Assembly: GCF_050624435.1 (NCBI RefSeq)
Contig: NC_134547.1
Coordinates: forward strand, 33,133,419 to 33,197,418
DNA length: 64,000 bases
Source: Tenrec ecaudatus
Taxonomy: Eukaryota > Chordata > Mammalia > Afrosoricida > Tenrecidae
Direction: 5' to 3'
Below are positions 10,661-22,285 of this stretch, piece by piece. Position 1 is the stretch's first letter. Every line of letters starts with the position of its first letter. The notes beneath the pieces were generated by a model. It was not told where the DNA came from. It ran no database searches and worked only from the letters and a program-made list of their open reading frames with translations. The translations under genes and the position numbers were made by a program.

Positions 10661-11580
10661 TAGCCTGGTTCACCAACTCACCTTCATTCCTTTTGTCCAG
10701 CTGTGAGCGAGGAAGAGGGTGAGGCAGAGCTCTAGAAAGAAAGAGATGAGGCTGTCAGCAATTTGAGGACAGCTGTAGAAATGAGGACTTCCTTTTTATG
10801 CCCCCCCATCAGCTCACCATTAGCATTCTTCTGGCCAAAGCATCAAGAGGGGGCAGAAGGGCGAGCCCAATAATCCTGGCTAGCAATTGCTCTACTTCTC
10901 CCCTCCCCCAGCCTTTCCCCCCCCCCCCCCCGATTTAGAAAATGGATGAAGACTCGCGTGGGCTCTAGAAAATGTAGGGGTTGCTCCCCACCCAGACCTG
11001 CCCCTTGCTCTGATTTCTTTTGATGTCACAAAAAGGAATTTGCTAGACCCCAGAGAATGACCCGGTTTCTATTCCTCCTGGGGAACCCATGGCTGTACTC
11101 AGTGAAGCCATCTTAGAGCTAACCAGAATGCTGGAAGCTGGAGTCCATCTAGAGGGGCTGCCAGAAGAAAGGCCTGGTGAGCTTCTCTGGGAAACCAGCT
11201 TCTGAAGAGAACACAGAGCGGGTGGATTCTAACCTTGACCCACAGGAGCCATCCCTACTGAAGTCAAGTCATCCCCAGGGCCAGCTGCCTTTCAGCCATT
11301 CCAACTGAACTGCCATCCAGAGTGACACTGCCAACCACAGTGGGTATTGCCCACGTGTACCTTTGAGCACATCCTGGGCTTGATCCTGCAGTCCCCAGGC
11401 CAGCCCCAGTAGGGCATCTGGGCAGCAGATGTTCTAGACGAAGAGACACTGGCCCTTCCGTGAACTCCTGCAGCGCCAGCCTGCCCCAAGCCTGGGCATC
11501 AGAGAAGGAACTGCACCGGGCAGCAGGTCTGCTGCTATCGCCTTCCTGGGTGGCAGCTGGGGGTTGAAACTGGCGACCTT
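10661..11580. other. No recognisable gene or repeat
   Basis: Unique-looking; one poly-C run at about 10918-10931. The 115-aa minus frame at 11264-11611 has no recognisable domain. Confidence 0.5.
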
Positions 11581-11584
11581 TCGG

Positions 11585-11770
11585 TTGATTCCCACTCATG
11601 GCCACCCCCAAACTGTCGGAACGGAACTGTGCTTCAAGGACTTGCTGTCCTAGAATTGTTCAGTAGATCACCAGGCCTTTCTGCTGCGGCCCCTCCAGGT
11701 GGGCTCCAGCCTCCAGCTTTTCGGCCAGGTGCCCAGTGCCTTCACTGCTGCCCCACCCCTACAGGGCATT
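11585..11770 (-). mobile_element. Degenerate AfroSINE-like stretch
   Basis: TTGATTCCCACTCATGGCCA, then GGAACGGAACTGTGC and later CCAGGCCTTTCTGCTGC; a decayed reverse copy. Confidence 0.45.
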
Positions 11771-11919
11771 TAACTTGCTAGGCTTCTCTCTCAGGTTGGC
11801 ACTCAAGACTTTTTGCTGGTAGGTGTTGGATCTTTCTAAGCATACTCCTCTGCAGAGTCCTGGTCAACCCTTCATCCTCCAGAGAAGCAAGCTACAGAGG
11901 CTGCAATCAGGAATCAGGA

Positions 11920-12513
11920 CCGTGTGAAACTAACGAAAGGGAAGAGAGTGTATGCAGACAAATTCTTTATTCTCATTTAAGAAGTTTGGGGGTTCTGGGT
12001 GGAGGGAGACCTTCACACTTGTGAGTTAGGGATGAGTCCCAGTCACATTCTCATAATCAAGGCTAATCCCCATAATATCCTCCCAGTATAGTGCTACCTT
12101 CAAATTACCTCTTACAAGCACTTGGCTGATTTCTATCTGGCCAGCAGCTTTATCTATAGGAGCAGACACGTTGCTAGTGCTCTCCCTGCTAGGGGCAGGG
12201 GTGGGTGGTGGGTGGGAGACAGTCACTCCCCGTTACCTGCCGCCAGCTTTGGTGTTAGGTTACTTCTCCAATGAAGTCAGGGACCTCTAGGGTTAAGGTA
12301 TTGCCCACTTTGTTACATATGTGGTTACCTATACTTAGGGGGGCTTGCATGCCGGAGAGTATGTAAGTTGATGTAAGAATACATTCTGTCTCCCTTGGAC
12401 CTGGTTCCTGATACCATGGAGCTGGGTGCCCTAAAACTTTGTCTCTTAGTTCCTTCCCTTCAATTACACAACTGTCCCTTAGGACTCAGCTGGATGTGGG
12501 CTGGATCCCACAC
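11920..12513 (-). mobile_element. Possible LTR
   Basis: On the minus strand it begins TGTGGGATCC and carries AATAAAG in TGAGAATAAAGAATTTG, an LTR-like polyadenylation motif. No clear target duplication; the far end is uncertain and other explanations remain open. Confidence 0.35.
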
Positions 12514-13100
12514 AAGGCTACCGTTTCTTGTGCACACAAGTTAAGCTCAGAGCCTGGTGGGGGTTGGTGTTTGTGTTGTGTGCATGTGTTTCCAAAATGA
12601 ACACGCTGTCTGCCCTCAAAGCTGACTCAGAATCCGCCTTCTCTCCTTCTTTTTCTACACACTTTAAAATGTTTGCTGTAAAACAAACAACAGACAAAAC
12701 AACACCAGTTAACGTCTCCATCAATTAAGCTGCAGGGTGAAAAGAAATAAGCAGACAAATTCTGTCCGTGTTGACTTCTCCCTTGTCCCTGCACAGCTTT
12801 GGCAGCCTTGCTCTCAGTGTCCCAGTCTTGGCTCCGCTGTGATGTGCCCATCAGGGGAGGAGCCTGTCAGCGTGCTCAGGCCGGTGACCAGGGCCTCTTC
12901 CTAAGGCTGCAGGCGGGTGTATGTGGGTGTGTGCCACCGAGGAAGGGGCAGATGGGGGGCTGTCAGGCTCAGTTCCCCCAGCTGTAGGACTCCCCTCCCA
13001 TACCTTCCTTGGTTTGGATTTGGGGGAACAGGGAAAGCTGTAATTTCCACACAGTTGCGTAGCTCCCAAGGTTGCTCCACCTTCAGCCCTCAGAGACTGA
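12514..13100. other. No recognisable gene or repeat
   Basis: Unique-looking sequence with no supported coding frame. Confidence 0.5.
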
Positions 13101-13104
13101 AGAC

Positions 13105-13310
13105 CAAAGGCTTGGTACTGACTGGTGGTTCAGATGGTTGCCATGCGTGGCTGCTAACCAACGGGTTGAAGGCTTGATCCACCCAGAGGTACACTGAAAG
13201 AAAGCCCAGCAGACTTCCTTCTGGAAAACCAGCCACTGACAGCCCGTGGAGCAGAGTTCTTCCGAGGTCACCAGGAGTCGGGCAGACTTGACGGTGACGG
13301 ACCACAGCTT
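13105..13310 (+). mobile_element. AfroSINE variant
   Basis: GACTGGTGGTTCAGATGGTT, GGCTGCTAACCAACGGGTTG, and GGAAAACCAGCCACTGACAG, an internal stretch shared with the tRNA-Gly-like SINE at 3282. Confidence 0.75.
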
Positions 13311-13674
13311 CTCAACATCTAAGTTGGCTGCCCTCCCAGTGAGCGGGGAGCATGCAGCGTCCCCAGCCAGACAAGACCTCTCTCTCAGGTCTCCAAATCT
13401 TTGCTATTCCCTCTCCAGGAATATTCTGCCCTCTGAGTTTCCCTGGCCAGTTCAGCTGTCAGCCCCCCACGGAATGTCCCTCCTTGTTCCAAGGACCCCT
13501 GATGCGCAGATTGGGAAAAGTTTACTTTATACGCTGCTTCCCCACTCTGCAACATTTTGGCCGATCCCTGGTATTGCCTGTCTGCTGGCATCCCCCTTTT
13601 TCTCTCTAATTCCCCCTCCACAGAGACTAGTTAGCCTCCGGGACAGAGAGCTGGCCTCATTCCTCCTGACGCAC

Positions 13675-13860
13675 ACTGAGTAGCTGCTGACTCTTGGCAA
13701 CCTACTGTGTGTCAGAGGAGAATTGTGCCTCATGGAATTTTCATGAGCCATTTTCAGGAAGTAGATTGCCAGGCTCGTCTCCCTAGGCACCTCCAAGTGA
13801 ACTTTGCACTGCCAGGCTTTGAGTTCACAGCCGAGGGCGCCAGCTGCTTATACCATCAGG
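13675..13860 (-). mobile_element. AfroSINE
   Basis: CTGAGTAGCTGCTGACTCTT, GCAACCTACTGTGTG and, at the end, TTATACCATCAGGGACTC (head reversed). Confidence 0.7.
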
Positions 13861-14395
13861 GACTCATCACATTCATAAGGTGCTTTCTTTACATATTTAC
13901 AAAGAGTAGCTCTTGATGGTTGGCTTCAAGGTTGCCTTTGGAAGTTCTTGCATGTGCCTATTATAGATGATGAAACCTTAGTGAACCTTAGCACACATTT
14001 CTGTCTCCGTCCATTACATTACCTGAGGACAGACCTGTCAGAGGGAGACCACAGTTAGGAAGAAAGAGAAAAATAGAAGGAAAAAAGGTGACTTGATTAT
14101 TAGAAATGAAATAAAATTATGAAAATGTTTTCTTATCTTCTAATTAACAGAGATTCTTTGACTGCAGGAGCAAGGACAGAGCCCTGTGGCCTTGGGGTGG
14201 TTTGACTGTCCGGGCAGGTGTGTGGCTGCAGGTTAAGACAGTCTCTCCCTGCAGGACATTGTCAGGGGCAACTTTGCAAAAACATGTAGTAATTTTATGA
14301 CTTTTCTTATCCCATCCAATTCAAATAATTTTTTAATGAAGCATCTGTCCTGTCATTAATCTAGTCAACTTTTTCTAATTGGTAACTAGTGTGAT
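13861..14395. other. No recognisable gene or repeat
   Basis: Unique-looking, moderately AT-rich. Confidence 0.5.
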
Positions 14396-14555
14396 GGTTA
14401 TATTACATACAAATAAACAATTATATATCATTGCATATATTTATTTATAAATATCATATAATCATAATAATATAACATTTATATATGAACATCACATATA
14501 ACATATTATTTATCATCTAATGTAATACATATATATTATATACTATAAAATATAC
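14396..14555. repeat. AT-rich low-complexity tract
   Basis: About 160 bp of irregular TATA/ATAT units directly beside a mariner end, a common insertion setting (TA targets). Confidence 0.85.
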
Positions 14556-15065
14556 ACTGGGTGCCCCCCAAAATGAAATATTTTTCAAAGTTATGTTTAA
14601 TTTATTTTATCTAACAACCTTATCACCTTCAAAGTCTCTCCATTACATTTAATACATCTGCCAAATCTGTGATTTCATTCTTGAAAGCATTTTTCAAACT
14701 GACTGACAGCACCTCCCTCATTTTTTCTTCTTCACCTCTTCTACATCATCAACCCATCAATCACTGTCCTTTCATTTCCCTCTTCATTGCAGAAACAAAA
14801 AGAAGCTGCACAGAGCAAGGTCAGGTGAGTTAGGTGGATGGGACAAGAGAGGCCTGCTGTTTTTTGCATCAAACTGATACACTGAGAAGGCGGTGTGAAC
14901 AGGTGCCCAAACCAGTGCCCAAACCAGCTCCTCATCTGCCACAAATCAGGGCTTTCTTTCTTTCTTTTTTTTTTTGCCATCCCTGGGTGGGCACGAATTA
15001 GGCCTTTTTTTATTTTTTACACACTGTTATGCTACCTTTTGAGACCCTCTAAAAATAGAAAGCTT
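14556..15065 (-). mobile_element. Mariner-like element, transposase C-terminus, broken
   Basis: Minus-strand translation gives HPPNSPDLALCSFFLF, the mariner motif around the last catalytic Asp region, and later NGEYFEGDK-like residues near the end. Stops and frameshifts are present. The end ACTGGGTGCCCCCCAAAATG looks like a terminal inverted repeat. Interrupted at 15066 by an L1. Confidence 0.8.
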
Positions 15066-16060
15066 AAACAAGCGGTCATCTAGCTGAGAAGCAACAAAGC
15101 CCACATGGAAGAAGCACACAAGCTTGTGTGATCATAAGGTGTTGAAGGGATCAGGGATCAGGCATCAAAGAACCAAAAAAATCATACCATTGTGTGTTCA
15201 TCTTCCCAATAAAATCGCTGAAGACAAATGGGTGCATAAGCAAAAGTGGTGAAGAAAGCTGATGGCTAGCAAAAGATATAGTGTCTTGGTCTTAAAGGCT
15301 CGAAGATAAACAAGCGGCCATCTAGCTCAGAAGCAACAAAGCCCATATGGAAGAAGCACACCAGCCTGTGTGATCACGAGTGTCAAAGGGATCAGGTATC
15401 AGGCATCAAAAACCAAAAAATCAAATCATTGTGAATGAGGGGGAGTGCAGAGTGGGGACCCAAAACCCACCTGTAGGCAACTGGATAGCCCCTTACAGAA
15501 GGGTTGTGGGGAGGAGATGAGCCAATCAGGATGCAGTGTAGCAATGATGAAACATACAACTTTCCTCTAGTTCCTAAATGCTTCCTCACTCCTGCCCCCC
15601 ACTATCACGATCCCAATTCTACCTTACAAATCTGGCTAGACCAGAGAATATACACTGGTACAGATGGGAACTGGAAACACAGGGAATCCAGGGCAGATGA
15701 TCCCTTCAGGACCAGTGCTGAGCATGGCAATACTGGGAGGAGGGGTAGAAAGGGGGAACTGATTACAGGGATCTACATACAACCTCCTCCCTGGGGGATG
15801 GGCAACAAAAAAGTGGGTGAAGGGAGACATCAGACAGTGTAAGATATGACAAAATAATAATAACTTATAAATTATCAAGGGTTCATGAGGGAGGGGGATG
15901 GGAAGGGAGGGGGAAAATGAGGAGCTAATACCAAGGGCTGAAGCAGAAAGCAAATGTTTTGAGAATGATGATGGCAACAAATGTGCAAATGTGCTTGTCA
16001 CAATGGATGGATGGATTGTGATAAGAGTTGTATGAGGCCCCAATAAAATGATTAAAACAT
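15066..16060 (+). mobile_element. L1 3'-end insertion with target-site duplication
   Basis: 995 bp of L1 3' UTR ending CCAATAAAATGATTAAAAC, flanked by the 10-bp direct repeat TAGAAAGCTT (15056-15065, 16061-16070). The 3' UTR holds two copies of a module of about 240 bp (CATCTAGCT...AGAAGCAACAAAGCCCA starting near 15066 and 15310). Inserted into a mariner. Confidence 0.92.
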
Positions 16061-16270
16061 TAGAAAGCTTGATGAACAGTCTGACTTGCTGGAATAAGCT
16101 CTAAATGCACATTTTTATCCGTTTGGGAAGCTGATGGATGTCTAGAATGAGATTTGTTTGTCATCAATTAGCATTTCACTTTTTCTGAAAGGAGGAACCA
16201 CTTGAGTTTGTTCCATAGCGCAATCCTTGACGCCAGGGGGCGCACTAACTGAGAGTGAGTTGCTTGATGC
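16061..16270 (-). mobile_element. Probable remainder of the mariner-like element
   Basis: Continues the mariner sequence after the L1 (the join AGAAAGCTT|GATGAACAGT is seamless once the L1 is removed). The protein is too decayed to align by eye. Confidence 0.4.
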
Positions 16271-16624
16271 TCGCTGCTCACCCAGCTGGAAAAATGTATA
16301 CTATGAAAGCTCTGCCCGGTGGAGCTGTTTATATGTCTTTTTAATTACATGCAATCAATTAATTCTATATTATGTTGATTTAGCAACTGGTTTTACTGGC
16401 ACGAATGTCACAAGTGTGGTTAATGCTTCACACAGATAGCAACTCTTTTGACATCACAACATCCAAGCTATTCCTTGGGGCCATCTGCTAACTCTTGCCT
16501 GTACCCCGAAGGCAGGCAGACACAATGCAAGTCAACAAAAAAGTGCAGAACAGCTACTAACAGTGTGCACAATGAGGAATGAGACCAACTCTCTCTACTG
16601 CAGGCCTTCCAGTCTCTAGAGAGA
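16271..16624. other. No recognisable gene or repeat
   Basis: May include further mariner remains; nothing supported. Confidence 0.4.
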
Positions 16625-16786
16625 CAGAATCAGAAAGGAACAGTGTAATACCAATATATATTAATTATATAGTTAACTCATTACATATTATTATATCACT
16701 ATATAATTTATAATTACATATAGTTAATTCATTTAACCAAAATTAAGGATGCTTTTTAAATGCATTTTACATTATATATATTTTAA
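16625..16786. repeat. AT-rich low-complexity tract
   Basis: Irregular TTATATTA units next to an L1 3' end. Confidence 0.8.
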
Positions 16787-17836
16787 ACTTTAATGAATCA
16801 TTTTATTGGGGGGCTCTTACTGCTCTTATAACAATCATACATCAATCGTATCAAGTACATTTGTACATATGTTGGCATAATCATTTCCAAAGCATTTCAT
16901 TCTACTTGAGCGTTTGGTATCAGCTCCTCCCCCACCCTCCGACACTCGTGAAACCTTGATAATTTCTAAATTATTTTTATTTTCATATTTTACACTGTCT
17001 GCTGTCTCCCTTTGCCTGCATTTCTGTTGCTCATCCCTCTGGGATGGGAGGTGATGTCCGTCCATCATTTTGATAGGTTCCCTCTTTCTCCCCCTTCTCA
17101 CCCCACTTTCCTCCTCCCCTCATCACATTGCTACTCTCATGATTGGTCCTGAGGGGTTCATCTGTCGTGGATTCTGTATGTCGAAAGCTCTTATCTGGAC
17201 CAGTGTACGTGGTCTGGTCTAGCCAGATTTGTAAGATAGAGCTGAGGTCATGATAGTGGGAGGGAGGAAACATTAAAGAACTAGAGGAATGTTGTGTGTT
17301 TCATATCTTCTATACTGCACCCTGGGTGGCTCATTCCTTCCTTTTGACCCTTCTGTGAGGGGATGTCCAATTGTCTACAGATGGGTTTTGGGTCTCCATT
17401 TTGACCCCCCTCGTTCACATCAAAATGGTTGTTTGTTTTGGGTCTTCTGATGCCTGATACCTGATACCTGATCCCATGAACACCTTGTGATCACACAGGC
17501 TGGTGTGCTTCTTCCATGTGGGCTTTGTTTCTTCCCTGCTAGATGGCCCCTTGTTTAACTTCAAGCCTTTAAGACCCCAGACTCTATATCTTATAATAGC
17601 CGGGCACCATCAGCTTTCTTCACCACATTTCCTTATTCATCCATTTTGATCATTTTGGGAAGGTGAGCATCACAGAATGCCAGGTTATTAGAACAAAGTA
17701 CTCTCGCCTTGAGGGAGGACTTGCATAGAGGTCTATCTGGCACCATAATACTTAACCTGTAAATATATGTACATAGACCTATATCCCTATCATTGTATAT
17801 TAATGTATTTACATAAGTACATGCCTAAGTACTGAG
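16787..17836 (-). mobile_element. L1 3' UTR
   Basis: Starts AATGAATCATTTTATTGGGG and runs through the shared 3' UTR landmarks: TTGTATCATCCCTCTGGG-like block, GGCTGGTGTGCTTCTTCCAT and GCCTTTAAGACCCCAGAC. Only one copy of the 240-bp module here. Confidence 0.9.
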
Positions 17837-18008
17837 CTTTAACAAGTGGTGCTGGAAACAATGAATATCTACTTGTAGAAAAATGAAGCAAGACCCTTAC
17901 CACACCCCATGCACAAGAACAAACTCAAGGTGGATCACAGACCTAGAAGTAAAACTCCAAACTATCAGGACCATCAACGAAGAATTTGGGACAAACCTAA
18001 GAACCTTT
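17837..18008 (+). mobile_element. L1 ORF2 fragment, inverted
   Basis: TGGTGCTGGAAACAATGAAT, CCATGCACAAGAACAAACTC and AGACCTAGAAGTAAAACTCC match L1 ORF2, in the opposite orientation to the neighbouring pieces. Confidence 0.75.
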
Positions 18009-18260
18009 TCGGCCCTCGTCGAAGCTCAGTTGTCTGTATGCTGGTGATTTTATTTCTGGGTTTTCTGTTCATTTCCATTGGTCGGAGCATCTGTCATTAT
18101 TCCAGTACCATGCTGTTCTGACCACTGTGGCTGTGTAGTAGGTGATAAATTCAAGTAAGGTGAGCCCTCTGACTTTGTCTTGAGGCATTCTCTGCTAATT
18201 CTGGGCTTCTTCCTTCTCCATATGAAATTGATGGTCAGTTTTTCCAATTATTTGAAAAAT
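18009..18260 (-). mobile_element. L1 ORF2 fragment
   Basis: GGTTTTCTGTTCATTTCCAT, CCAGTACCATGCTGTTCTGA and CCATATGAAATTGATGGTCA match the reverse of L1 ORF2. Together with 17837-18008 this suggests 5' inversion (twin priming). Confidence 0.75.
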
Positions 18261-18310
18261 TTAAAATATTGATGTTATTATACCTCCCTCACCCCTATGC
18301 CTACGTTCTT

Positions 18311-18854
18311 TCTTTTTTTTTTAATTTAACCATTTTATTGGGGGCTCATACAATTCTTATCACAATCCATACAACCATCCATTGTGTCAAGAACATATGT
18401 ACATTTGTTGCCATCATCATTCTCAAAACATTTGCTTTCTACTTGAGCCCTTAATATCTGCTACTCATTTTCCCTCTCCTTCCCCACTGCACCCTACCTT
18501 ATGAACCCTTCATCACTCATAAATTATTATTATTTTGTCATATATTACACTGTCCGATGTCTTCCCCCCACCCTCTTCTCTGCTGTCCCTCCCCCAGGGA
18601 GGAGGCTATATGTAGATTCCTGTAATCAGTTCCCCCTTTCCACCCCACATTCTCTCCACCCTCCAGGCATCGCCATTCCCACCACTGGTCCTGAAGGAGT
18701 CATTTGTCCTGGATTCCCTGTGTTTCCAGTTGCTATCTGTACCTATGTACATCCTCTGGTCTAGCCAGATTTCTAAGGTAGATCTGGGATCATGATTAGT
18801 GGGGGGTGGGGAAAAATGTAAGAACTAGAGGAAAGTTTCGTCGTTGCTTCCCTG
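18311..18854 (-). mobile_element. L1 3'-end insertion with target-site duplication
   Basis: 544 bp from a poly-T run to the L1 3' UTR, flanked by the perfect 15-bp repeat TATGCCTACGTTCTT (18296-18310, 18855-18869). Strongly 5'-truncated. Confidence 0.95.
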
Positions 18855-18920
18855 TATGCCTACGTTCTTAACACTTGTCTGAATATCTTTTTTCTGCGGC
18901 CTTGTTTGGATATTTTTTTT

Positions 18921-19541
18921 CTAGCATGATACAGTGAATTTCTCACCTACATTCACAGAGCTAGGCACCAGGAAAGGACATTCCTACATCCAGGGGTGCC
19001 TCAGGGGAGCCCCACAGAGCTCTGTGGCCTCTGAGGTCACACAGGTATGACCTCAGACCTGGAAGTCAGAATTTGGGTCCCCTTAAAAATGGTGTTTGTG
19101 CATGATCACTGTGCAGGCTTTTTCATCTCTAGCAGAGGCTCCAAAATTTATCTAGCCTATTCCCCCTTTCAGAAAACCAAAAATCCCAAAATCACCCCTC
19201 CCCTCCCAGCAGTGAAAACGTTTGTATTGTAGCCCATAATCCAGGATAAAGTGTAGTTGTCTGCTCTTGCAGCCCCCTGGGCTGGTCCCAGTGCCCCACA
19301 ATGGGTAGTATTGCCTACTTTTGGAAACAGTGGCCTATGGGATCCCAATGGTCTAAAGGGACCCAGATTCTGGCTTCCAGGTCAGAGGTCATACTTGTGT
19401 GACCTCAGAAGTTACAAGAGTTATGTGAGGCTTCCCTGAAGCACCCCTACATTTAGGAATTTCCTCTCCTCGGCACTCCTGTCTGTGAAAAGGATGGCGT
19501 GTAGGTGAGAAATTCACTGTATCATGTATCATGCTAGGGGA
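18921..19541. repeat. Large inverted repeat (palindromic element)
   Basis: The left arm (18921-19084) is about 80% the reverse complement of the right arm (19364-19541). Outer edges read CTAGCATGATACAGTGAATT and AATTCACTGTATCATG; both arms also carry GAGGTCACACA and GACCTGGAAG. The loop is about 280 bp with no transposase. Could be a non-autonomous DNA transposon with long terminal inverted repeats. Confidence 0.8.
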
Positions 19542-19954
19542 AAAAAACAAACCCAAAGGAATCAGTAGAAAAAGACATTGAGGCAAGTGACCACTTACCG
19601 GGTCTTTGCTGTATGAAGTGCTTTCCTACGCAGCTCACCGGAGCTTTACAATGTCTAAGGCCACGATTCATCTCACCACTAATGTCATTTTATGTATGGG
19701 GAAAATGAAGTTCAGATAAAGGATACCCCAAGTGGCCAGCTATCAGAGTATGCTGATAAACCCTTCCTTACTTGGGTGTAAGAAGTCCACCCTGACTTTT
19801 CTCCATCTAGTTCCTACATTGCCACTCACATCCTGTCTTTGTTCGGAAGACCATTCAAATCCTCTCCCTGGAGACTCCTAGGTCTGTCCCTTTTCCACCT
19901 TCCCTGCAGGCTTTTCTAATCTTGTCTTCAGCCTGGTGATCAATAATGCTCTCA
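19542..19954. other. No recognisable gene or repeat
   Basis: Unique-looking sequence. Confidence 0.5.
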
Positions 19955-20125
19955 AACTCACTGCACTGAATCAATGCTGACTCGTACTGACCCCCTGTGG
20001 GTGTCTGAAAGCGACACTGTCAGTGGGAGTAGCATGCTAACCTTTCTCCGGCAGAGCTACTGGTGGGTTTTGAACTGTTGGCCATGCATCAGAGCATGAC
20101 CACTACACCACCAGGGGCGTCTCCA
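19955..20125 (-). mobile_element. AfroSINE
   Basis: CACTGAATCAATGCTGACTC, GGTGGGTTTTGAACTGTTGG, ending ACTACACCACCAGGGGC. Confidence 0.88.
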
Positions 20126-20330
20126 TTATGATCAATGCCGACTCACGGCCACCCCGTCTATGTGTCAGCGTCGAACTGTGCTCTGTGCACGGTTTTCTGT
20201 GGCTGTGACTATATGGAGGTAGATTGCGGGGGCTTCCTTTTGAGATACCGCTAGTGGATTAGAACCACTAACCTTTTTGTGAATGGCAGAGTACTTAACT
20301 GTTGGCGTCACCCAGGGAGGGGGCTCTTCA
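20126..20330 (-). mobile_element. AfroSINE
   Basis: Adjacent second reverse copy: ATCAATGCCGACTCACGGCC, GGATTAGAACCACTAACC, GTACTTAACTGTTGGCG. Confidence 0.8.
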
Positions 20331-20890
20331 GCCTTGTTCAGGTCATCCAAATGTAACTGGTCCTAAGCAGCCAAAGTCAGAAAACAATTTAAAGGCCTTC
20401 TAAATCTATACCCGGTCTCTTGAGGAAATGTCCAAAGAGAAAATACGTTCTTAAAGCTCATCAATCGTTTGAAAAACCTTCCCCGTGCTCTGGGAAGACA
20501 GTGGGGGCGGTTTTCCAAAGGCCACACTCCCCCCCCCCCCCACCTCCCAGTCCTCACATTCTCCCAGGCGCTCTTTCTCATATCCCTGCATCTCAGCTTT
20601 CTAAGATGTGGACCAACTTTGCCTGCCTTTCCCCTTAGCCTCTGATGCAGACACAGCATGGCCAGGGAGAGGCCAGCCGCCTAGGACCTCAGTCCCCCTC
20701 CTCCGCGCACCCCGCGGGGACTCTCAGACATTAATGAGGTCGGTCACCCTCCTGGCCACTCCAGGATCAGGGAGAGGGATGGCGTCGCCCTGGCAGCGAG
20801 GACAGGTTGTTGCCCCTGGATTTAGACGCCTAGCGCTCAAGGGAGGTTTCTCCGTGCGTCCTCCTGGTTTCTGTGCTGAAACACCCCATT
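20331..20890. other. No recognisable gene or repeat
   Basis: GC-rich with a poly-C run near 20530; no supported frame. Confidence 0.5.
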
Positions 20891-21330
20891 TCCCGTGTGC
20901 GGGGACTCATTAATTTCTAAAGCGAACAGCCTCTGCCCACGCAGCGAGCTGCCCGCTCCCTGCCGTGGGAACCAGGAGTCTGCCCTGGAAGGCTGGTGGC
21001 AGGGCTCGATGTCCCGGACCACCAGATCGGCCCCTCCTGGCTGGCACTGGGCGTCAGGGCAGGAGGCAGCTCTGGGTAGCTCGTGGAGTGTGAAGTCCAG
21101 GGAGCCGCCATCTAATCACATCACAGGCTGATTAGAGGCACTCATCTGAACCAGATGCCTCGCACACCCCAGTAGCGGCTTTAGGAGGCTGCGGCCAGGC
21201 CCCATCGAGCCTTATTGCTTAATTAAAAACAAATTCCCGAGTAATTTATTTTTGGGTTTTAAAATTTATTTATTGCTTTCCCATAAACCTCCAGCCAAAT
21301 GAAGAGGGAAGGAGAGGGCTGAGATTTATG
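20891..21330. promoter_or_regulatory. Candidate conserved noncoding element
   Basis: Repeat-free, with an abrupt shift to AT-rich, motif-like sequence (TTGCTTAATTAAAAACAAAT, TAATTTATTTTTGGG, CTTTCCCATAAACCTCCAGC) and a TTAATTAA-type homeodomain site. Typical look of deeply conserved noncoding DNA; not testable here. Confidence 0.4.
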
Positions 21331-21545
21331 GCTCTGCCTGCTTCCGGCCACGCAGGGCTGGCTAACCAGGGACAGCCACTTGGCCCTCCTGTCACGCGGG
21401 CCAGCGCTGCTGCGGGTTTCCAGGGGAGGACCCAGCAGGGCGCCTCCACAGGTGCCTGGTCTGCAGGGAGTGAAGTTACTCCCAGACACTGACCCGCAGT
21501 AGCGCCTCTGCTCAGGTGTGACACGGATCTTCTAAAATGCCACCA

Positions 21546-21880
21546 CCTGTGAGAACCGTTGTCGAACCCCCAGGCCCCTTATTGGTTCCTCTTGGTAACT
21601 GGCAGACCAGTATAACCCCCTGACCTGGGCCAGACCCGGAAAGGTCTCTCTTGAGAGAACTGGGTGGGCTGCCTTATTCCACAGGGGTTTACCAGTGGGC
21701 TCTCACAGGATTTAAACTGACCAACGACTGCTCGAGAAATCCAATCACTACCCACTGTAGTGCGAGAGAGGCCTTTATTGTTTGATTTTGCAAAATCAAG
21801 TATCCTAGCCCAGAGAAGAACCAGGTGAAAAAGGGGTGCTTCTCATAGGACCGTTCCAGGTGCTCCACCTTCTTGTTAGT
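21546..21880 (-). mobile_element. Solo ERV LTR, 5'-truncated
   Basis: Reverse copy of the LTR at 24616-25165: shared GAGAACCGTTGTCGAACC-type end, GGTTCCTCTTGGTAACTGGC, GACCTGGGCCAGACC, and TTTTGCAAAATCAAG beside GGCCTTTATTG. The U3 end is missing. No viral genes adjoin. Confidence 0.85.
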
Positions 21881-22285
21881 CCTTGGCATTGCTTTTCCTT
21901 TGCATGTGAGTGGTTCTCATGGCTTTGCAGTCACAGTATGTTGTGGATTTTTTAGCATGTCCTTGATGAGAAATAGACCCAGTGTCTTATCATATGATAA
22001 TAGGCCATTTAAAGCTGTTGCCTATCTTCCTCTTGAGTTGTCTGCTTCTTTTCTTACTGATTGTTAAGAAAAAAATGTAAAGATGAGTTCATTTGGGGGT
22101 AGATGGATTGAAAGTATCTTCTTCCGTTCTGTGGCTTTACTTTTCTCTTTATTAAGGAAATACTTTGATAAATAAAAGTCCTTCATTGTCATGTTTGATA
22201 ACACTTTTTTTTGGTGGGGAGTTGCCAGTTGGGTCTTTTTTCGTTTTTACAATGATGTCTTTGTTGAAAGCTAGGTCTCATGTTA
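21881..22285. other. No recognisable gene or repeat
   Basis: AT-rich; may be a decayed LINE, not assignable. Confidence 0.4.

Noticed and set aside
15066..15420. CRISPR-like or satellite array from the repeated module
   Set aside because: Only two units of about 240 bp within an L1 3' UTR, also found in another L1 copy; no short spaced repeats.
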